DNA from: Ophioderma brevispina
Lineage: Eukaryota; Echinodermata; Ophiuroidea; Amphilepidida; Ophiodermatidae
Reading direction: 5' to 3'
Assembly: GCA_023653785.1 (NCBI GenBank)
Contig: JAMKCH010044055.1
Coordinates: 1 to 64,000, forward strand
DNA length: 64,000 bases
Below, in pieces: positions 63,017-64,000 of this stretch. The translations under genes were made by a program, and so were the position numbers. Numbering within the stretch: position 1 is the stretch's first letter; every line of letters starts with the position of its first letter. The notes beneath the pieces were generated by a model, which was not told the origin of the DNA, searched no databases, and was given only the letters and a program-made list of their open reading frames with translations.

Positions 63017-64000
63017 AGAGGAGCGATGGGTTAGTAGATGAGCAATGGATATAATTACAATATAATTATAACAATATAAATTGTATATGTAAATATACCA
63101 TTCTGATGACCTTTCGGATCAAACACCTACATATAATATCTGGATATGGTCTTTAACCACTGAATTTTCTGCACACTTCCAGTTAAACTTCTTTAATGGG
63201 TGTTGCATGTACTGTACCTTAAAAAAATACACCCAGAAAGTGATTTTTATCACTTATGGGGTACAACAGTGAATTTTATCATTTCAAAAATTTGCCCCCC
63301 CCCCATTTTGTCAAATCTGACCCCCATTTTGTAAAAATTTTCCCCCTCCTTCCCTCAAAATAAATCCTGGATACAGGCTCGGTACCAGGCACCAGCCAAT
63401 ACCAGGCACCAACTTATTTTTGTTGTTTTATTTCCTTTTTCAATCTGGTGATTTCCATTTGTGTCCGAAACATTCATCATAAATACTAGCAACAAAGCAA
63501 AAAAAAAAAAAAAAAAAAAAAAATCCTGAGCCAAAATTTCATTATGCTGCTATTAATAGCAACCACTTATCATTTGATGTAAGGTAGGACCTGCTTTTGT
63601 ATGACTTTTGCTGAAGCAATTTTTGTCCTTCTTAGAAGAGATCTTTTTTTTTTTTGACAATTGCCAATTCTTCCTAGTAAATTCCTACCTTTGTCCGCTA
63701 AATGGCAACAATAGAAGTACACAATACGCAATAGGCTTGCTTCCATAAGCTAGGCGTATTTCGGCACGTACTCCACACTTAGTGGGGATTGTGTTCATTG
63801 AAAAGGTTTAACAGTGCATATCTGAATCATCAGACCACTATCTCACCTTGGTCCCAGCTCTTAATACACAATGAGAGAGGAGTTAAAAAAGGACAAGTTA
63901 TGGGAACAAGGCCAAAATTGTCAGATTTTAACACCTGTTTCTCACGCTCTTTCCTATCATGGAATTTCAAATATTGGCAGGGGGATTTTGTTGAATGTTG
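63017..64000. other. intergenic with homopolymers, no gene recognised
   Basis: Contains C-runs with AAATTTGACCCCC-type repeats (63290-63350), CCAGGCACCAGCCAATACCA duplication (63383-63409), a poly(A) of about 24 (63500-63523) and a T-run near 63645. No open frame of interest. Confidence 0.45.

Noticed and set aside
1..64000. Bacterial or phage operon, CRISPR array, integrated virus
   Set aside because: No Shine-Dalgarno-spaced gene strings, no regularly spaced identical short repeats with unique spacers, and no viral protein signatures; the regular arrays found are minisatellites.

Overview
The window looks like gene-poor, AT-rich nuclear DNA from a marine invertebrate animal. The reasons are one split gene with GT-AG introns up to 6 kb, degenerate non-LTR and Ty3/gypsy retroelements, a tRNA-derived SINE, many microsatellites and minisatellites, and a very high density of small foldback (MITE-type) elements. 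The hairpin-ended Helitron-like element, the GACCTTTGACCT-type repeats and the SINE type suggest an echinoderm, hemichordate, cephalochordate or mollusc, but the sequence alone does not settle the phylum. There are no bacterial operons or CRISPR arrays, and no intact tRNA or rRNA genes.

Layout. 1-30 kb is almost entirely repeats. In order it holds a LINE remnant (0.9-2.2 kb), two dispersed repeat families (A: 3.5 and 16 kb; B: 10.7 and 14.8 kb), a Helitron-like element with an internal ~155 bp tandem repeat and terminal hairpin (6.0-6.95 kb), and a possible small minus-strand multi-exon gene (11.4-12.5 kb). A possible minus-strand terminal exon (14.3-14.5 kb) follows. Next come a ~1.65 kb direct duplication carrying a 20-bp minisatellite (21.2-22.9 and 24.3-25.9 kb), a pair of small TIR elements (26.6 and 27.0 kb) and a ~465 bp palindrome built from 15-bp units (27.4-27.8 kb). 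30.2-39.3 kb is the one convincing gene: a three-exon ankyrin-repeat protein with a basic, disordered C-terminal region and probably a terminal coiled coil. Its introns and 3' flank hold five hairpin-forming elements.

39.4-64 kb returns to repeats. It includes two local duplications whose copies meet at poly(A) tracts (40.3-41.6 and 45.4-46.0 kb) and a ~105 bp tandem array in which each unit carries a 16-nt hairpin matching the histone mRNA stem-loop on the minus strand (42.4-43.0 kb). Large foldback elements lie at 46.2, 47.1, 48.6, 49.2, 56.6, 60.5 and 60.8 kb. A SINE (53 kb), a Ty3/gypsy reverse transcriptase remnant (56.4-56.6 kb), a 27-bp minisatellite interrupted by a hAT-type MITE (58.9-59.4 kb) and a tRNA-Thr-like pseudogene (63 kb) complete it.

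Most long open frames here come from tandem repeats or palindromes that happen to stay open on both strands. Repeat boundaries and copy relations were read by eye and are approximate.
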